Part shown: positions 24,768 through 34,081 of the stretch, one piece after another | How the letters are laid out: each line of letters starts with the position of its first letter | How positions within the stretch are numbered: the first letter of the stretch is position 1 | Source: an uncultured Lentisphaerota bacterium | GTDB lineage: Bacteria; Verrucomicrobiota; Kiritimatiellia; CAIQIC01 | DNA length: 64,000 bases | Direction of reading: 5' to 3' | NCBI GenBank assembly: GCA_903896925.1 | Contig: CAITZM010000057.1 | Location: 57,497 to 121,496 of the forward strand | Translations under genes and position numbers: made by a program | Notes under the pieces: model-generated | What the model was told of the DNA's origin: nothing | What the model saw: the letters and a program-made list of their open reading frames with translations, nothing else | Database searches by the model: none

Positions 24768-24842
24768 TCCGACGTAGCTCAATGGTAGAGCGGGTGACTG
24801 TTAATCACTAGGTTACAGGTTCGAGTCCTGTCGTCGGAGCCA
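24768..24842 (+). tRNA. tRNA-Asn (anticodon GTT), CCA encoded
   Basis: The acceptor arms TCCGACG and CGTCGGA pair, followed by G and an encoded CCA. The D arm (GCTCAATGGTAGAGC), the anticodon loop CTGTTAA with GTT at 24800-24802 and the T arm ACAGGTTCGAGTCCTGT are all canonical. The 198 bases after it (24843-25040) show no gene. Confidence 0.97.
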
Positions 24843-25040
24843 ATCTTCTGCTGGACGTCGAGGCTTTCTCAGCGTCCATTTTTCCATCAAATCCCCCTGT
24901 TCAATCCAGCCCAGTTTTGTAAGCCGCAGCAAACAAAGCTGGCCATCAGGCGGTTCAGGGTCAGGCTGCCGGCCGCGCGAAAGCCGCGGACGCCATGTCG
25001 TCACCACGGGGCCGTCGAAAGACTTGTGGATGCGAGCATG

Positions 25041-25682
25041 TCAGGTGATGCGTTTCAGATAGCCTTTGGGATTCCAGGTGATTAAAAAAGCCTCCCTGTT
25101 CCGGTCGCTCTCGAAATTTCTATTTTCCATCAGGAAGGTTTCGATGGCCTCGTAGGGGCCCGGCTGCGGTCCGACCTCCAGCCCGTGATGGCAAATGCTG
25201 TCCTCGACGATGAAGTAGTCGCCTGGCTGCAAGAGCGGCGAAAAGGTGCGCAAGACCTGCAAGGTGCCAGCGTAGGTGTGCGCGCTGTCCTCGATCAGCA
25301 GCACGCGAGCGCTGTCCGGGATCAGGTTCCGCACCGTCGCAAAAGACGTGCAGGCATCGCCTGTGATGAACGTGATGCGCGGATGACGGCGCACGGCTTC
25401 GGGCACGGCTTGATGGGAAAGGTCCAGTCCGATGACGCGGCCGTGACCCATGAGGTCACAGAGATGGGCGAGAGCGAGGGCGCTTCCGCCATAGGCGTTG
25501 CCAATTTCGATGATGACGTCCGGCCTGGTCGCGTGGATCAGCTCCTGATAGATCCAATGGTCCAGCGGGTTCTTCAGCGCCGGGATGCCGAAATACGTTG
25601 TTTGTGTGAGGATACGCTCCTGCATGCGCGCCAGCACCGCACGCAGCGGCAGATCCAACTGTTCTTCCATGAAAGCGGCCAT
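25041..25682 (-). CDS. CmcI-family (cephalosporin hydroxylase-like) methyltransferase fold protein
   Basis: 213 residues from ATG 25682, which has AAGGTG at a good distance; a GTG at 25739 would add 19 residues. NPLDHWIYQELIHATRPDVIIEIGNAYGGSALALAHL is the family's SAM-site region (acidic residue plus Gly-rich turn). HGRVIGLDLS, ITFITGDA, VLLIEDSAHTYAGTL and FIVEDSICHHG follow, and the end AFLITWNPKGYLKRI is characteristic of the CmcI group. Members in glycan loci are regarded as SAM-dependent O-methyltransferases; hydroxylase activity is not implied. It is transcribed away from the two-domain glycosyltransferase gene and probably serves the same surface polysaccharide. Confidence 0.8.
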   Translation of the reverse strand: MAAFMEEQLDLPLRAVLARMQERILTQTTYFGIPALKNPLDHWIYQELIHATRPDVIIEIGNAYGGSALALAHLCDLMGHGRVIGLDLSHQAVPEAVRRHPRITFITGDACTSFATVRNLIPDSARVLLIEDSAHTYAGTLQVLRTFSPLLQPGDYFIVEDSICHHGLEVGPQPGPYEAIETFLMENRNFESDRNREAFLITWNPKGYLKRIT

Positions 25683-26001
25683 AATCAGCACCTTGTGTTT
25701 GCCGTTCGGCGCAGCATAGCAACTTTCAACCGGATGCACAGGGCGGGGCAGAGTCCGGCCGATGAGGTTCTTTCCCCATGATTCACACCACGTCGTGTTG
25801 TTGCCCAGGGCCGAGCAACCGGCGTGTTGTAATCGGGGGATTACTGATAAGTTTTACCCCGTCTTGGGGAATTACCTTGACGGTATGTGGCGTCTCGGAA
25901 CAATACGCGCACAGCACGCTGGCTGCGCTTGGGTTGGTCCGGAAACGCGCCCTTCTGGCGGTGTCCGGTGATGGATCGAACCCGTAACCGTGTGTTTTTG
26001 G
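25683..26001. other. Divergent intergenic region with plus-strand promoter
   Basis: No gene is seen. A plus-strand promoter is plausible at 25877-25905 (TTGACG, 17-base spacer, ACAATA) for the glycosyltransferase gene at 26002. Just upstream, TACCCCGTCTTGGGGAATTA could form a small hairpin; a similar CTTGGGGAATT word occurs upstream of the GT2 gene at 39606. Confidence 0.45.
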
Positions 26002-28227
26002 ATGAAAAATTGCAGCATCATCATGCCGGTGTTCAATGCTTTCCCGGAGGCGGTGGCCTGCCTGGAGAGCGTGGTGCGTTGCACGGAAGCGCCCTGCCGC
26101 CTGCTGGTGGTGGATGACGCGAGCACGGCCGGCGAGTTGGCGGCGGCCCTGCCGCCGGCGGTGCGGCAGTGGCCGGGGCTCGTGGTGTTGCGCAACGACC
26201 GGAACCTCGGCTTCGTGCGCTCCTGTAACCGCGGCATGCGCGAGGCCGGTGAGGACGACGTGGTGTTGCTCAACAGCGACACGCTCGTGACACCCGGATG
26301 GCTGCGCAAGCTGCGCGCGGCGGCCGGGAGCCGGCCTCGCGTGGCCACCGTGACCCCCCTGAGCAACAACGGGACGGTCGCCTCGGTGCCGCTGTTCCTC
26401 GAGGACAACGCATTGCCGGCCGGCTACACCGTGGATGGTTTCGCCGCGCTGGTCGAGCAGGCGGCGCATCGCGAGCGCCCTCTGCTCCCGACCTGCGTGG
26501 GCTTCTGCGTGTACATCCGGCGGGAGGCGCTCAAGGAGGTTGGCCTGTTCGATGAAGAAAGGTTTGGCCGGGGCTATGGCGAGGAAAACGATTTTTCCTG
26601 CCGGGCGCAGGCGCGCGGCTTCGCAGACCTGCTGGACGACGCGACGTTCATCTTTCACCGCGGCCAGTGTTCATTCGGCACCGACCGCAACGAGCTGTCC
26701 TGCCGGCACATGGCGGTCCTCGACCGGTTGCACCCGGAATATCGCGCGCGGGTGCAGGCGTTCGTCGAAAGCAATCCTCTGCGAGCCATCCAGCGGCGGA
26801 TCCACGAGGCGATGTTCCGGCACTGGATGACGGCCGCGACACACAACGTCCTGCACATCCTGCACCAGCCGCCGCTGACGCGCGAGACGGCGCTCACGCG
26901 GCCGGGCGGTGTGGAGTATCACGTCGCCGACCTGATCCGCGCTACGCCAGCCACAGCCGGCTGGAGCCTCTATCCGCTGGGCGACCGCTTTGTGCTGACT
27001 GCGCATCTTCCGGGCGTGGCTCTCGCGTGGGGATTCTCCGGCGAGACGGCGCAGCTCGCGCCGGCGCTGGAGGCGGCCGGATTCACGCTGCTGCACCTGC
27101 ATCAGCCCAGCCCCTATCCACCGGAATTTCTCAGGCATCTGCTGATGCGCCATGGAAACTATGTGGTCTCGCTGCACGATTACGGTCTGTTCTGTTCAGC
27201 CTATCACTTGATGACGGGTGCCGGGCAGGTGTGCGATGGACTCGACTGCACGGGCGACTGCCAGATCCCGGCGGCGACGGCACAGAGCCGGATCGAGCTC
27301 GCGCCCGAGCTGCTCCGCAGGGCGCGGGCGGTGTTCCATTTTTCGGAGGTCACACGCCAACAGTTCGAGCGGCGCTTCCCCGGAACCTACCCCTGGGTGC
27401 CGATGAGGCACGGGTTGCCGCCCAACATGAGGCCGGCGGCAAGGGATGCGCCACCGCAGCGACCCGACGCACAGCATCCGCTGCGTGTCGTTTTCCTCGG
27501 CGGCATCAACCGCATCAAGGGCGCCGACCTGATCCAGCAACTTGCACAGCACGCCGCGCTGCCGGATGGTGTGCCACTGGAGTGGCATCTGGTGGGCCTG
27601 TTCGATGGCGAGCCGGGACGGAGCGTACACGATCACGGGCGCTACATGCGCAGCGAGCTGCCCGCCATCCTTGCGGGCATCCAGCCGCATCTTGTCGCGA
27701 TTCTTTCCGAAGGCCTGGAGACTTATTGCTATACGCTCGACGAGGCGCTCGCGTGTGGCCTTCCCGTCGTGGTGACTCCGCGTGGCGCGCCAGCCGAGCG
27801 CGTCCGCCGCGACGGTACCGGCTGGGTGGTGTCCGCCCTGGACGTGGCGACGGTGCTGCAGCAGTTAGCCGACATTGTCCGCGACTGGGAAGGCTATGGC
27901 CGTGTGTGGCAGCACGTCGCGGCCTGGCGCCCGCTCGACATGGCGGCGGTCGGTCAGAGCTACCTGCAAAGCTATGCCGCGGGGATATCGCGGCGGACAC
28001 GCGCCAAGCCAGAGGCGGTCTTGCAGGCGCTGGATCGCTGGCAAATCGAGCTGTGGCACCAGCCCCCGTGGTCGCGGCGTCTGGCCAGGCAGCTATTGGA
28101 GACAGGCATCAACGTCCTGGACCGGCTCCGCTTCCGCCGGGCGCTTGCGCGTTTTGCCGGCCGCTTGCTGCCGTTGCCGGTCCAGGAAAAAATCCAGCGC
28201 CTGCGGCGGACCGCGGAGCGCCCGTGA
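26002..28227 (+). CDS. Two-domain glycosyltransferase (GT2 plus GT4-like)
   Basis: 741 residues. Residues 1 to about 270 form a GT2 domain (SIIMPVFNAFPEAVACLESV, VVDDAS, LLNSDTLVTPGWL as the metal-binding D-x-D block, GEENDFSCRAQARGF). The C-terminal half is a GT-B fold (FHFSEVTRQQFERRF, VVFLGGINRIKGADLIQQL, ILSEGLETYCYTLDEALACGLPVVVTPRGAPAERV) with the E-x7-E-like motif of GT4 enzymes. Two sugars could be added by one polypeptide. A GTG at 25990 could add four residues, but ATG 26002 is preferred. The stop overlaps the GTG of the radical SAM gene (GTGA), so the two are translationally coupled. Confidence 0.85.
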   Translation: MKNCSIIMPVFNAFPEAVACLESVVRCTEAPCRLLVVDDASTAGELAAALPPAVRQWPGLVVLRNDRNLGFVRSCNRGMREAGEDDVVLLNSDTLVTPGWLRKLRAAAGSRPRVATVTPLSNNGTVASVPLFLEDNALPAGYTVDGFAALVEQAAHRERPLLPTCVGFCVYIRREALKEVGLFDEERFGRGYGEENDFSCRAQARGFADLLDDATFIFHRGQCSFGTDRNELSCRHMAVLDRLHPEYRARVQAFVESNPLRAIQRRIHEAMFRHWMTAATHNVLHILHQPPLTRETALTRPGGVEYHVADLIRATPATAGWSLYPLGDRFVLTAHLPGVALAWGFSGETAQLAPALEAAGFTLLHLHQPSPYPPEFLRHLLMRHGNYVVSLHDYGLFCSAYHLMTGAGQVCDGLDCTGDCQIPAATAQSRIELAPELLRRARAVFHFSEVTRQQFERRFPGTYPWVPMRHGLPPNMRPAARDAPPQRPDAQHPLRVVFLGGINRIKGADLIQQLAQHAALPDGVPLEWHLVGLFDGEPGRSVHDHGRYMRSELPAILAGIQPHLVAILSEGLETYCYTLDEALACGLPVVVTPRGAPAERVRRDGTGWVVSALDVATVLQQLADIVRDWEGYGRVWQHVAAWRPLDMAAVGQSYLQSYAAGISRRTRAKPEAVLQALDRWQIELWHQPPWSRRLARQLLETGINVLDRLRFRRALARFAGRLLPLPVQEKIQRLRRTAERP

Positions 28228-30089
28228 AGATCAGCCTCGTCCAGGCTCCGCGCTGGAGCATCCACACGCCGTCCTACGCCATCGCGCTGCTGACCGGCGT
28301 CCTGCGCGGCCACGGGTTTACGGTTTTTCCCAAGGACTTCGACGTTGCATTCCACCGCGCGGTGAGCGCCGAGGACCAGCGCTACTGGCTCGATGCCCAT
28401 TCCGATTTCTGGAACGACGACGCCAAGGTGGCCAAGCTGATCGCCAGGTATGATGCTGTGGTGGAAGACCTCGTCACCGACATCCTGCGTGACCAGCCGG
28501 ACGTGGTGGGCTTTTCCGTGAAGGCCTGGTCACGAGCCTTCTCCTCCGCCCTGGCGCAGCGGCTCCGGCGGCGGGCGCCACAGGTGCGCGTGATCTTTGG
28601 CGGGCCGCAATGCAATGTTTGGGCCGCAAACACCTTTCTGGCCGAGCACCCGGAAGTGGATGCCTTGTGCAGGCAGGAGGCCGACCTCTCGTTCCCGCGT
28701 TTCTTGAAGGCGATGGAAACCCACGGCGGTACGATGCAGCCGGAACCGGGTTTCGCGTTCCGCGACGCGGCGGGTCGCGTGGTGGATGCCGGGCCTCTTC
28801 AGGATATCCCGCAGCCCGCCGACATCCCGTTTGCGGACTACAGCGATTTCGATTTTTCCAGCTACCAAAACCCGCGCGCGATCACGATGCTGCTCTCCCG
28901 CGGCTGCATCAACCGCTGCAGCTTTTGCACCGAGGCGGCCAGCTTCCTGCGCTTCCGCCCCTACCCCGCCGAGCGGGTGTTCGCCGAGATCCGTCACCAT
29001 GCGCAACGCGCCGGCAACCGGCAGCCGCTGCATCTGTTTTTAAACGACTCGCTGCTCAATGGCGACATCCCCCAGCTCGAGCGGCTGGCCGATCTCCTGA
29101 TCGCCCATCGCGACGAGTTTCAGGCGACATGGGGCGGCATGATGTTCATCCGCGAGCAGATGACCGACGACCTGATCGCGAAGCTTGCGAAGGCGGGTTT
29201 GACCAACGTGCTTTTCGGGCTGGAGAGCGGCAGCCCCGCCGTGCTGGCCCGGATGCGCAAACCTTTCCACCTCGAAACGGCCGAGCGTGTCCTGGCCTCC
29301 TGCCGACGGCACCATCTCCAGGTCACGGTGGCGGTCATTTTCGGCCACCCGGGCGAGACCGAGGCGGAATTCCACACTTCGCTGAATTTCCTGCGCGCCA
29401 ATGCGCACAACGTCGATCAGTTTCTGCTCAGCTACCTGGGCCTCTATGGCGACTGCGACATCCAGCGCCACCCGGAACGCTACCAGGTGGATCCGGCCAC
29501 TGTGCAGCAGGGCGCCTACTGGCTGGGCGACGGCGGCCAGAACACGTTTGCCGTCCGCAACGGGCGCGTCAACCTCGCCCGGCTGGCGCTGGGCGACAAG
29601 GTCGGCGACAACGGTGGCTTTTTCGACGGCGAGCGTCCGCTCTACGATCCGGTTCAACCGTACCGGGAGCGCCTGGCCCGGCAGGCGCGTGAATTGGAAG
29701 CCGTGTGCGCATTGTTCCGCCAATCGATCCGTGTCCGGAAATTCGTGACACCGCGGGCAGGCCAAACGTGCGGCTACTTCGACAATTTGCAGCTGGAATA
29801 CGGGCGCTGGAACGCCCACGGCTGGGCGCGCGCGCCCGACGGCTCCGCACAGCCGGCCACCGGCGTGCTCCTGGTCGATAGCCGGGACGCCGTGCTCGCC
29901 TATGTGCCTGTGATGCAGGAACGCCCCGATGTGGCCGCGGCTTTCAAGGAGGATAAGTTGACCCGGACGGGCTGGCGCCATGTCTTTCCGCCGGACAGCC
30001 TGCCACCCGGCCGGCACACCCTCCGGGCCTTTGCCTATGACGCGGCGAGCGGAGAGGCCACGCGGCTGGCGGGAGAGTTCTCCACGTAG
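28224..30089 (+). CDS. B12-binding-type radical SAM protein with C-terminal beta module
   Basis: 621 residues. The N-terminal part (MKISLVQAPRWS..., QPDVVGFSVKAW, VRVIFGGPQCN) follows the B12-binding domain layout. The radical SAM cluster motif is C228-x3-C232-x2-C235 (CINRCSFC) with the usual LFNDSLLNGD, VLFGLESGSP and VAVIFGHPGET blocks. The last 100 residues form a beta-rich module (HGWARAPDG, ERPDVAAAF, TGWRHVFPPDSLPPGRHTLRAFAYD) also found in the membrane protein at 34999-37194. Class B enzymes of this type often methylate unactivated carbons; the substrate here is unknown, a glycan or its precursor by context. The 4-base overlap fixes GTG 28224 as start. Confidence 0.85.
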   Translation: MKISLVQAPRWSIHTPSYAIALLTGVLRGHGFTVFPKDFDVAFHRAVSAEDQRYWLDAHSDFWNDDAKVAKLIARYDAVVEDLVTDILRDQPDVVGFSVKAWSRAFSSALAQRLRRRAPQVRVIFGGPQCNVWAANTFLAEHPEVDALCRQEADLSFPRFLKAMETHGGTMQPEPGFAFRDAAGRVVDAGPLQDIPQPADIPFADYSDFDFSSYQNPRAITMLLSRGCINRCSFCTEAASFLRFRPYPAERVFAEIRHHAQRAGNRQPLHLFLNDSLLNGDIPQLERLADLLIAHRDEFQATWGGMMFIREQMTDDLIAKLAKAGLTNVLFGLESGSPAVLARMRKPFHLETAERVLASCRRHHLQVTVAVIFGHPGETEAEFHTSLNFLRANAHNVDQFLLSYLGLYGDCDIQRHPERYQVDPATVQQGAYWLGDGGQNTFAVRNGRVNLARLALGDKVGDNGGFFDGERPLYDPVQPYRERLARQARELEAVCALFRQSIRVRKFVTPRAGQTCGYFDNLQLEYGRWNAHGWARAPDGSAQPATGVLLVDSRDAVLAYVPVMQERPDVAAAFKEDKLTRTGWRHVFPPDSLPPGRHTLRAFAYDAASGEATRLAGEFST

Positions 30090-30097
30090 GTGCGTAT

Positions 30098-31108
30098 TCA
30101 GGGCCTGCGCAGGATGATGCAGCCCTCGATCAGGAGGTCAGCTTTCAGGTCGTCGGAGAACGCGCCGTCCAGCTCGCGGATCAGTTCCCACGCCCAGTCC
30201 GGCAGACCGGTGCGATCCTTGCCCAACCCGATCCGCAGGTAAACCTCGGTTTGTTTTTCAAACGGATTTTCCGTGGTGTGCAGGGGATAGATCGTGCAGG
30301 ACAGCCCGTGCTGCCCTGCCAGTTCCTGGAAGTAGCGGCGTGTGAAACACCATTTGTCGTCGAGCTTTTGGAAGATGGGCGCGCGCTTGTCACGGCCCTT
30401 GCGCAGGTTGATGTCGGCGGCAAAATGGCGGAAGAAGCTGGCCACATCCGGCGGCAGCTGGGCGCCCGGCCGGCGCAGGATATCGGCGTAGACACGCGCC
30501 AGCAGCGCGTTGCCGTTTTCGAACGGTTCGAAAAAGATGGCGTGCCCGCCCGGCTTGAGGATGCGTGCGCACCCGGCGAGGGTCAGGTCCGGATGCAGCA
30601 GATGGTGCAGCACCGCGCCGCCGGTTATCAGATCGAACGAGGCGGGATGGAAATCCAGCGCCTCCGCATTCAGCTGCAGCAGGCCGCACCGGGCGGCGGC
30701 CTGGGTGCGCCCGAGGGCGCGCTTCAGGAATGCGAGCATCATCGCGCTCAAGTCACTCGCCAGAACCTGCGCGGAGGGGAACAGCTCCAGCAGCGGCAGG
30801 ATGGTGTTGCCCGCTCCCGATCCGAGATCGAGGATGATGCCCCGGGGGTGCTCCGCCGGGCGCAGGCCCGCGGTTTCAAACGCGCGCACCAGCAGGGCGT
30901 GCCAGTAGGCGGTGTTGGCGTAGCGACTGACATAGCCTTCCGCCTCCTGCATAAATTGCGCCTGCACATACTGGCCGACGGTGGTCGCGTCGTAACCCGG
31001 GGAAAAAATCCCCTGCAGGTTGGCATCGCCAGCTGCGCCCAGATCCATCAACGGGCGGGTGTAGCGCTCCTGCCAGAACGATATCGCTGCTGTGGTTGTC
31101 TCTATCAT
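30098..31108 (-). CDS. SAM-dependent methyltransferase
   Basis: 336 residues with a class I methyltransferase core: GIILDLGSGAGNTILPLLELFP (SAM site), VLASDLSAMML, LDFHPASFDLITGGAVLHHLLHPDLTL and ARILKPGGHAIFFEPFENG. The N-terminal 85 residues and C-terminal 100 residues are extra and may bind the acceptor. It is the last of three methyltransferase genes following wzm-wzt on the minus strand and ends 9 bases from the convergent radical SAM gene. ATG 31108. Sugar O-methylation or chain capping is an inference from position. Confidence 0.82.
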   Translation of the reverse strand: MIETTTAAISFWQERYTRPLMDLGAAGDANLQGIFSPGYDATTVGQYVQAQFMQEAEGYVSRYANTAYWHALLVRAFETAGLRPAEHPRGIILDLGSGAGNTILPLLELFPSAQVLASDLSAMMLAFLKRALGRTQAAARCGLLQLNAEALDFHPASFDLITGGAVLHHLLHPDLTLAGCARILKPGGHAIFFEPFENGNALLARVYADILRRPGAQLPPDVASFFRHFAADINLRKGRDKRAPIFQKLDDKWCFTRRYFQELAGQHGLSCTIYPLHTTENPFEKQTEVYLRIGLGKDRTGLPDWAWELIRELDGAFSDDLKADLLIEGCIILRRP

Positions 31109-31132
31109 GCGGGGTGCCTTTGGTTGTCCGCG

Positions 31133-32134
31133 TCAGGAGCCCCTTACGCCGCGACCGAGGAACCGCAGGGGGGCGGTCAGCCGCCACGACTTGCTCTGCA
31201 GCAGCGCCGCGATCCGCAGGTGCGCCTCATTGCACCCGGCGCGCAGTTGCTCGAGCGCCCGCTGCTGCGCCGCCAGCTGCTCCGCGTCGGCGTTCATCTG
31301 TTGCTGTTGTCCAGACAGGCGTGCCCCGCAGTCTGCGAGGGCGGCGATCTGCGCGGCAATCGTCGCGTCCTGCCGGATGGTGCTGGCGTGGTACCGCTCC
31401 AGTTCGGCCCGCAGCAGCGCCACCAGCGCGGCCTGCTCCTCGGCCCGATAGCGCTCCATCATGGCGAGGCCCAGCGCCGTGAAATAATGTTCCACCTGCG
31501 CCTGCTCCGGTGTGGCAGGCTGCAACCAGTCGAGCGGGGTGCCGTCCGGGGTTTGCAGGATTCCCAGACCAAAGGACTGCTTGAATTCGAGGTGCAGCGG
31601 ATATTGGGCCCTCAACTCTTCCCATAGTTTCCAGACGCCAAAACCGGCTTCGCGCACCTGCGTGTCGTGCAGCAGGACAAGGGCACCGGGGGCCAGCTTG
31701 GGCCGCCAGGTGGCAAAATCGTGCGCGACAGCCGCGTAGGTGTGCAACCCGTCAATATGCAACAAACCGATGGAACGGTCCTCGAAGCGCGCGACCGCTT
31801 CGTCGAAGGTGGTGCGCAGCAGGGAGGAAAAACCACCGTAGCGCGGGTCGTGCTGGGCGCGCAGTTGTTCAAAGACCTCCTCGCCGTAGAAACCCGCATG
31901 CTCGTCGCCACGCCAGGTGTCCACGGCAAAGCAACGCGTGCCGCCGCCCGCGGCGGCGGCCTGACAGAAGGTCAGGTAGGAGTTGCCGGTGTGCGTGCCG
32001 AGCTCGACAAAGCACGAGGGGCGCACCTGTTGCATCAGCCAGGCGGCGAAGGGCAGGTGTCCGCACCACGCATCGGGGAACACCAGTTGCCCGGGCACAA
32101 ACCCCGCCGCAGCCAGCAGACTTTTCTGGTCCAT
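31133..32134 (-). CDS. Methyltransferase (class I, MT24-like) with C-terminal coiled coil
   Basis: 333 residues. The SAM domain shows CFVELGTHTGNSYLTFCQAA, CFAVDTWRGDEHAGFYG and IGLLHIDGLHTYAAVAHDFATWRPKLAPGALVLLHDT, the pattern of class I methyltransferases with an HIDG...HDT block. After about residue 215 it turns into a long helical coiled coil rich in Ala/Gln/Leu (AEEQAALVALLRAELERYH..., QQQQMNADAEQLAAQQRALEQL). A coiled coil behind a methyltransferase recalls chain-length capping enzymes that measure or scaffold. GGAGG lies nine bases before ATG 32134, and the start shares a base with the upstream stop (TGATG). Confidence 0.82.
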   Translation of the reverse strand: MDQKSLLAAAGFVPGQLVFPDAWCGHLPFAAWLMQQVRPSCFVELGTHTGNSYLTFCQAAAAGGGTRCFAVDTWRGDEHAGFYGEEVFEQLRAQHDPRYGGFSSLLRTTFDEAVARFEDRSIGLLHIDGLHTYAAVAHDFATWRPKLAPGALVLLHDTQVREAGFGVWKLWEELRAQYPLHLEFKQSFGLGILQTPDGTPLDWLQPATPEQAQVEHYFTALGLAMMERYRAEEQAALVALLRAELERYHASTIRQDATIAAQIAALADCGARLSGQQQQMNADAEQLAAQQRALEQLRAGCNEAHLRIAALLQSKSWRLTAPLRFLGRGVRGS

Positions 32135-32742
32135 CACAGGTTCCTCCATGTCAGGACGCGATGCTTCAGCCAGCGTCGCAGGCCGGCCCGCCGGCTGGCC
32201 AGCCCGCCGCGCTGCGGGCAGCGCCCGACGAATAGCGAATCGTGCCAGACATCGCTGCCATCGGCATGGCCGCGGTTTTCCCACTGCGTCGCGAGCTCGA
32301 CCACCTCCAGGTCGGCCCAGTCGGCCAGCGCCGCGAAGCCATCGGAAAGAATGCGCCAGCAATCCACGGGATAGCGATGCTCGGGTCCGCCCGCCGGTGC
32401 CAGCAGGCAGCACAGCCCGCCCGGCACGAGCACGCGCCGTATCTCAAGCATGGCTATCCAGGGGTGCGGCATGTGTTCGAGCGCCTGACCAGAGATGAGC
32501 ACGTCCGCCGAGCGCGAGGACAGCTCGCGCCAGTTGTCGGGGTCGGCGAGCACCACGTCCACGTTCCGCCCGGCCGAAGCATCCGCCCCAACATACGTCC
32601 AGGCACAGCCGGAAAAGAGTTCGCGGTAGGAGCCGTTGACGTCCTGGCTGCCCAGGTCAACGATGCGCAATGCCTCGGCCTCGCGGCCCGCCAGGTGGCG
32701 GTCGCGGAAACCCTGCATTTTCTCGTAGGAGCTTTGATGCAT
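32134..32742 (-). CDS. SAM-dependent methyltransferase (type 11)
   Basis: 202 residues. ALRIVDLGSQDVNGSYRELF, YVGADASAGRNVDVV, ADVLISGQALEHMPHPWIAMLEIRRVLVPGGLCCLLAPAG and YPVDCWRILSDGF match methyltransferases common in O-antigen clusters. The end is basic (RWLKHRVLTWRNL), perhaps membrane-touching. ATG 32742; the gene begins 31 bases after the Wzt stop and its stop shares a base with the next start, so it lies within the export operon. The target sugar is unknown. Confidence 0.83.
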   Translation of the reverse strand: MHQSSYEKMQGFRDRHLAGREAEALRIVDLGSQDVNGSYRELFSGCAWTYVGADASAGRNVDVVLADPDNWRELSSRSADVLISGQALEHMPHPWIAMLEIRRVLVPGGLCCLLAPAGGPEHRYPVDCWRILSDGFAALADWADLEVVELATQWENRGHADGSDVWHDSLFVGRCPQRGGLASRRAGLRRWLKHRVLTWRNL

Positions 32743-32773
32743 TTGTGCCGGATCGTGAGCCTGTGATAGCGGG

Positions 32774-34081
32774 CTACGGGCATTCCGCCAAGGTAATTTT
32801 CGTCATCGGGACGCCGAGCAACCCGGCGCAGACGCCGCAGGGATGGAGGCGGAACGACAGCGCTTCATGCAGCCAGTGATGCTGCACATGTTCCTGCTGT
32901 GTCCCCTCGGCAAGGGCGGCGGTGACCGTGTACTCGCCCGCGGCCAGGGCCGGCATTATGAAGGAAAAGCGCGCTTCGAAGGTCTGCCCCGCCGCCAGGC
33001 TCAAGGGGTTCCCGGCATAGGCGAGATGGGTATTGTCGCCGAACACGGCCTGCCCCAGGCGGTCGTTGATGCGGAAGCCGACGATCGGGCTGAACAAAGC
33101 TTGCCGGGCCTGGCAACGGATGGCCATCGTCACCAGTTCGCCCCCCACTAGCGCGGGCAGCGGCCGGCCCTGCTCGTCTATGAGCACCACGGAGGTGATC
33201 AGCGCACCGCCCTTGCCGAAACCCGCGCTTTCCGGGGGAAAGGCAAACGACGGCCCCGCGTGCCGCCTGGTCACCGGCGCGCCGGCCGACTGTGCCGGTA
33301 GCTGGCTCTTGCCTTGTTGTGCCTCATATTGTTTTTCCAGGTACTGGGCGATGATGTCTTTCGGGGCGCCGCCCGCCTTGATCACGCCCTGGTCCAGCCA
33401 GAACGCGCGACGGCACAGGCTCAGGACTGCGCCGGTGTCGTGGCTGACAAACAGGATCGTCCCGCGCTTCATGAACTCCCGCAGGAACCGCATGCACTTC
33501 TGCACGAAGAAGACGTCGCCCACGCTCAGCGCCTCGTCGATCACCAGGATGTCCGCCCGCACGTGGGCGATCACGGCGAACGCCAGGCGCACATACATGC
33601 CGCTGGAGTAGGTCTTCACGGGTTGGTTGATGAAATCGCCGATGTCGGCAAAGGCGGCGATGTCGGCGAAGCTGGCGTCGATCTCCGCCGTGGTCAGTCC
33701 GAGCATCGCGGCGTTGAGGTAGACGTTCTCGCGCCCGGTGAATTCCGGATTGAAACCCGAGCCGAGTTCGAGCAGGGCCGCCACGCGCCCGTTGATCTCC
33801 ACCGCGCCCCCCGTGGGCGCCAGCGTCCCGCAGATGATCTGCAGCAGCGTGCTCTTGCCCGACCCGTTACGGCCGATGATCCCGACCGTCTCGCCCTGCC
33901 TGATCTCCAACGCGACATCCTTCAGCGCCCAGAATTCGCGGAAGTAGGCGCGCGGATCCCGCCCCAGCCAGCGGTCGAACTGCGGCAGGACAAATTGTCG
34001 CAGGCGGTGCAGGGGGCTTTCATAGATGTGAAAGCATTTCGACAGGTTCCGGACGCTGATGGCTGGCGTGTCAGATGACAT
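32774..34081 (-). CDS. wzt: O-antigen-type ABC exporter ATPase with carbohydrate-binding tail
   Basis: 435 residues. Walker A GRNGSGKS (70-77), signature YSSGM (158-162), Walker B ADILVIDEAL (176-185) and the switch His in FVSHD are all visible. Residues about 285-435 form a Wzt C-terminal beta domain (FGKGGALITSVVLIDEQGRPL, EARFSFIMPALAAGEYTVTAALAEG). In E. coli O8/O9a systems this domain recognises the capped non-reducing end of the glycan. The C-terminal domain plus three methyltransferase genes directly downstream suggests that methylation is the export mark. ATG 34081 overlaps the permease gene by 11 bases. A 25-residue longer reading to 34156 is rejected. Confidence 0.93.
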   Translation of the reverse strand: MSSDTPAISVRNLSKCFHIYESPLHRLRQFVLPQFDRWLGRDPRAYFREFWALKDVALEIRQGETVGIIGRNGSGKSTLLQIICGTLAPTGGAVEINGRVAALLELGSGFNPEFTGRENVYLNAAMLGLTTAEIDASFADIAAFADIGDFINQPVKTYSSGMYVRLAFAVIAHVRADILVIDEALSVGDVFFVQKCMRFLREFMKRGTILFVSHDTGAVLSLCRRAFWLDQGVIKAGGAPKDIIAQYLEKQYEAQQGKSQLPAQSAGAPVTRRHAGPSFAFPPESAGFGKGGALITSVVLIDEQGRPLPALVGGELVTMAIRCQARQALFSPIVGFRINDRLGQAVFGDNTHLAYAGNPLSLAAGQTFEARFSFIMPALAAGEYTVTAALAEGTQQEHVQHHWLHEALSFRLHPCGVCAGLLGVPMTKITLAECP

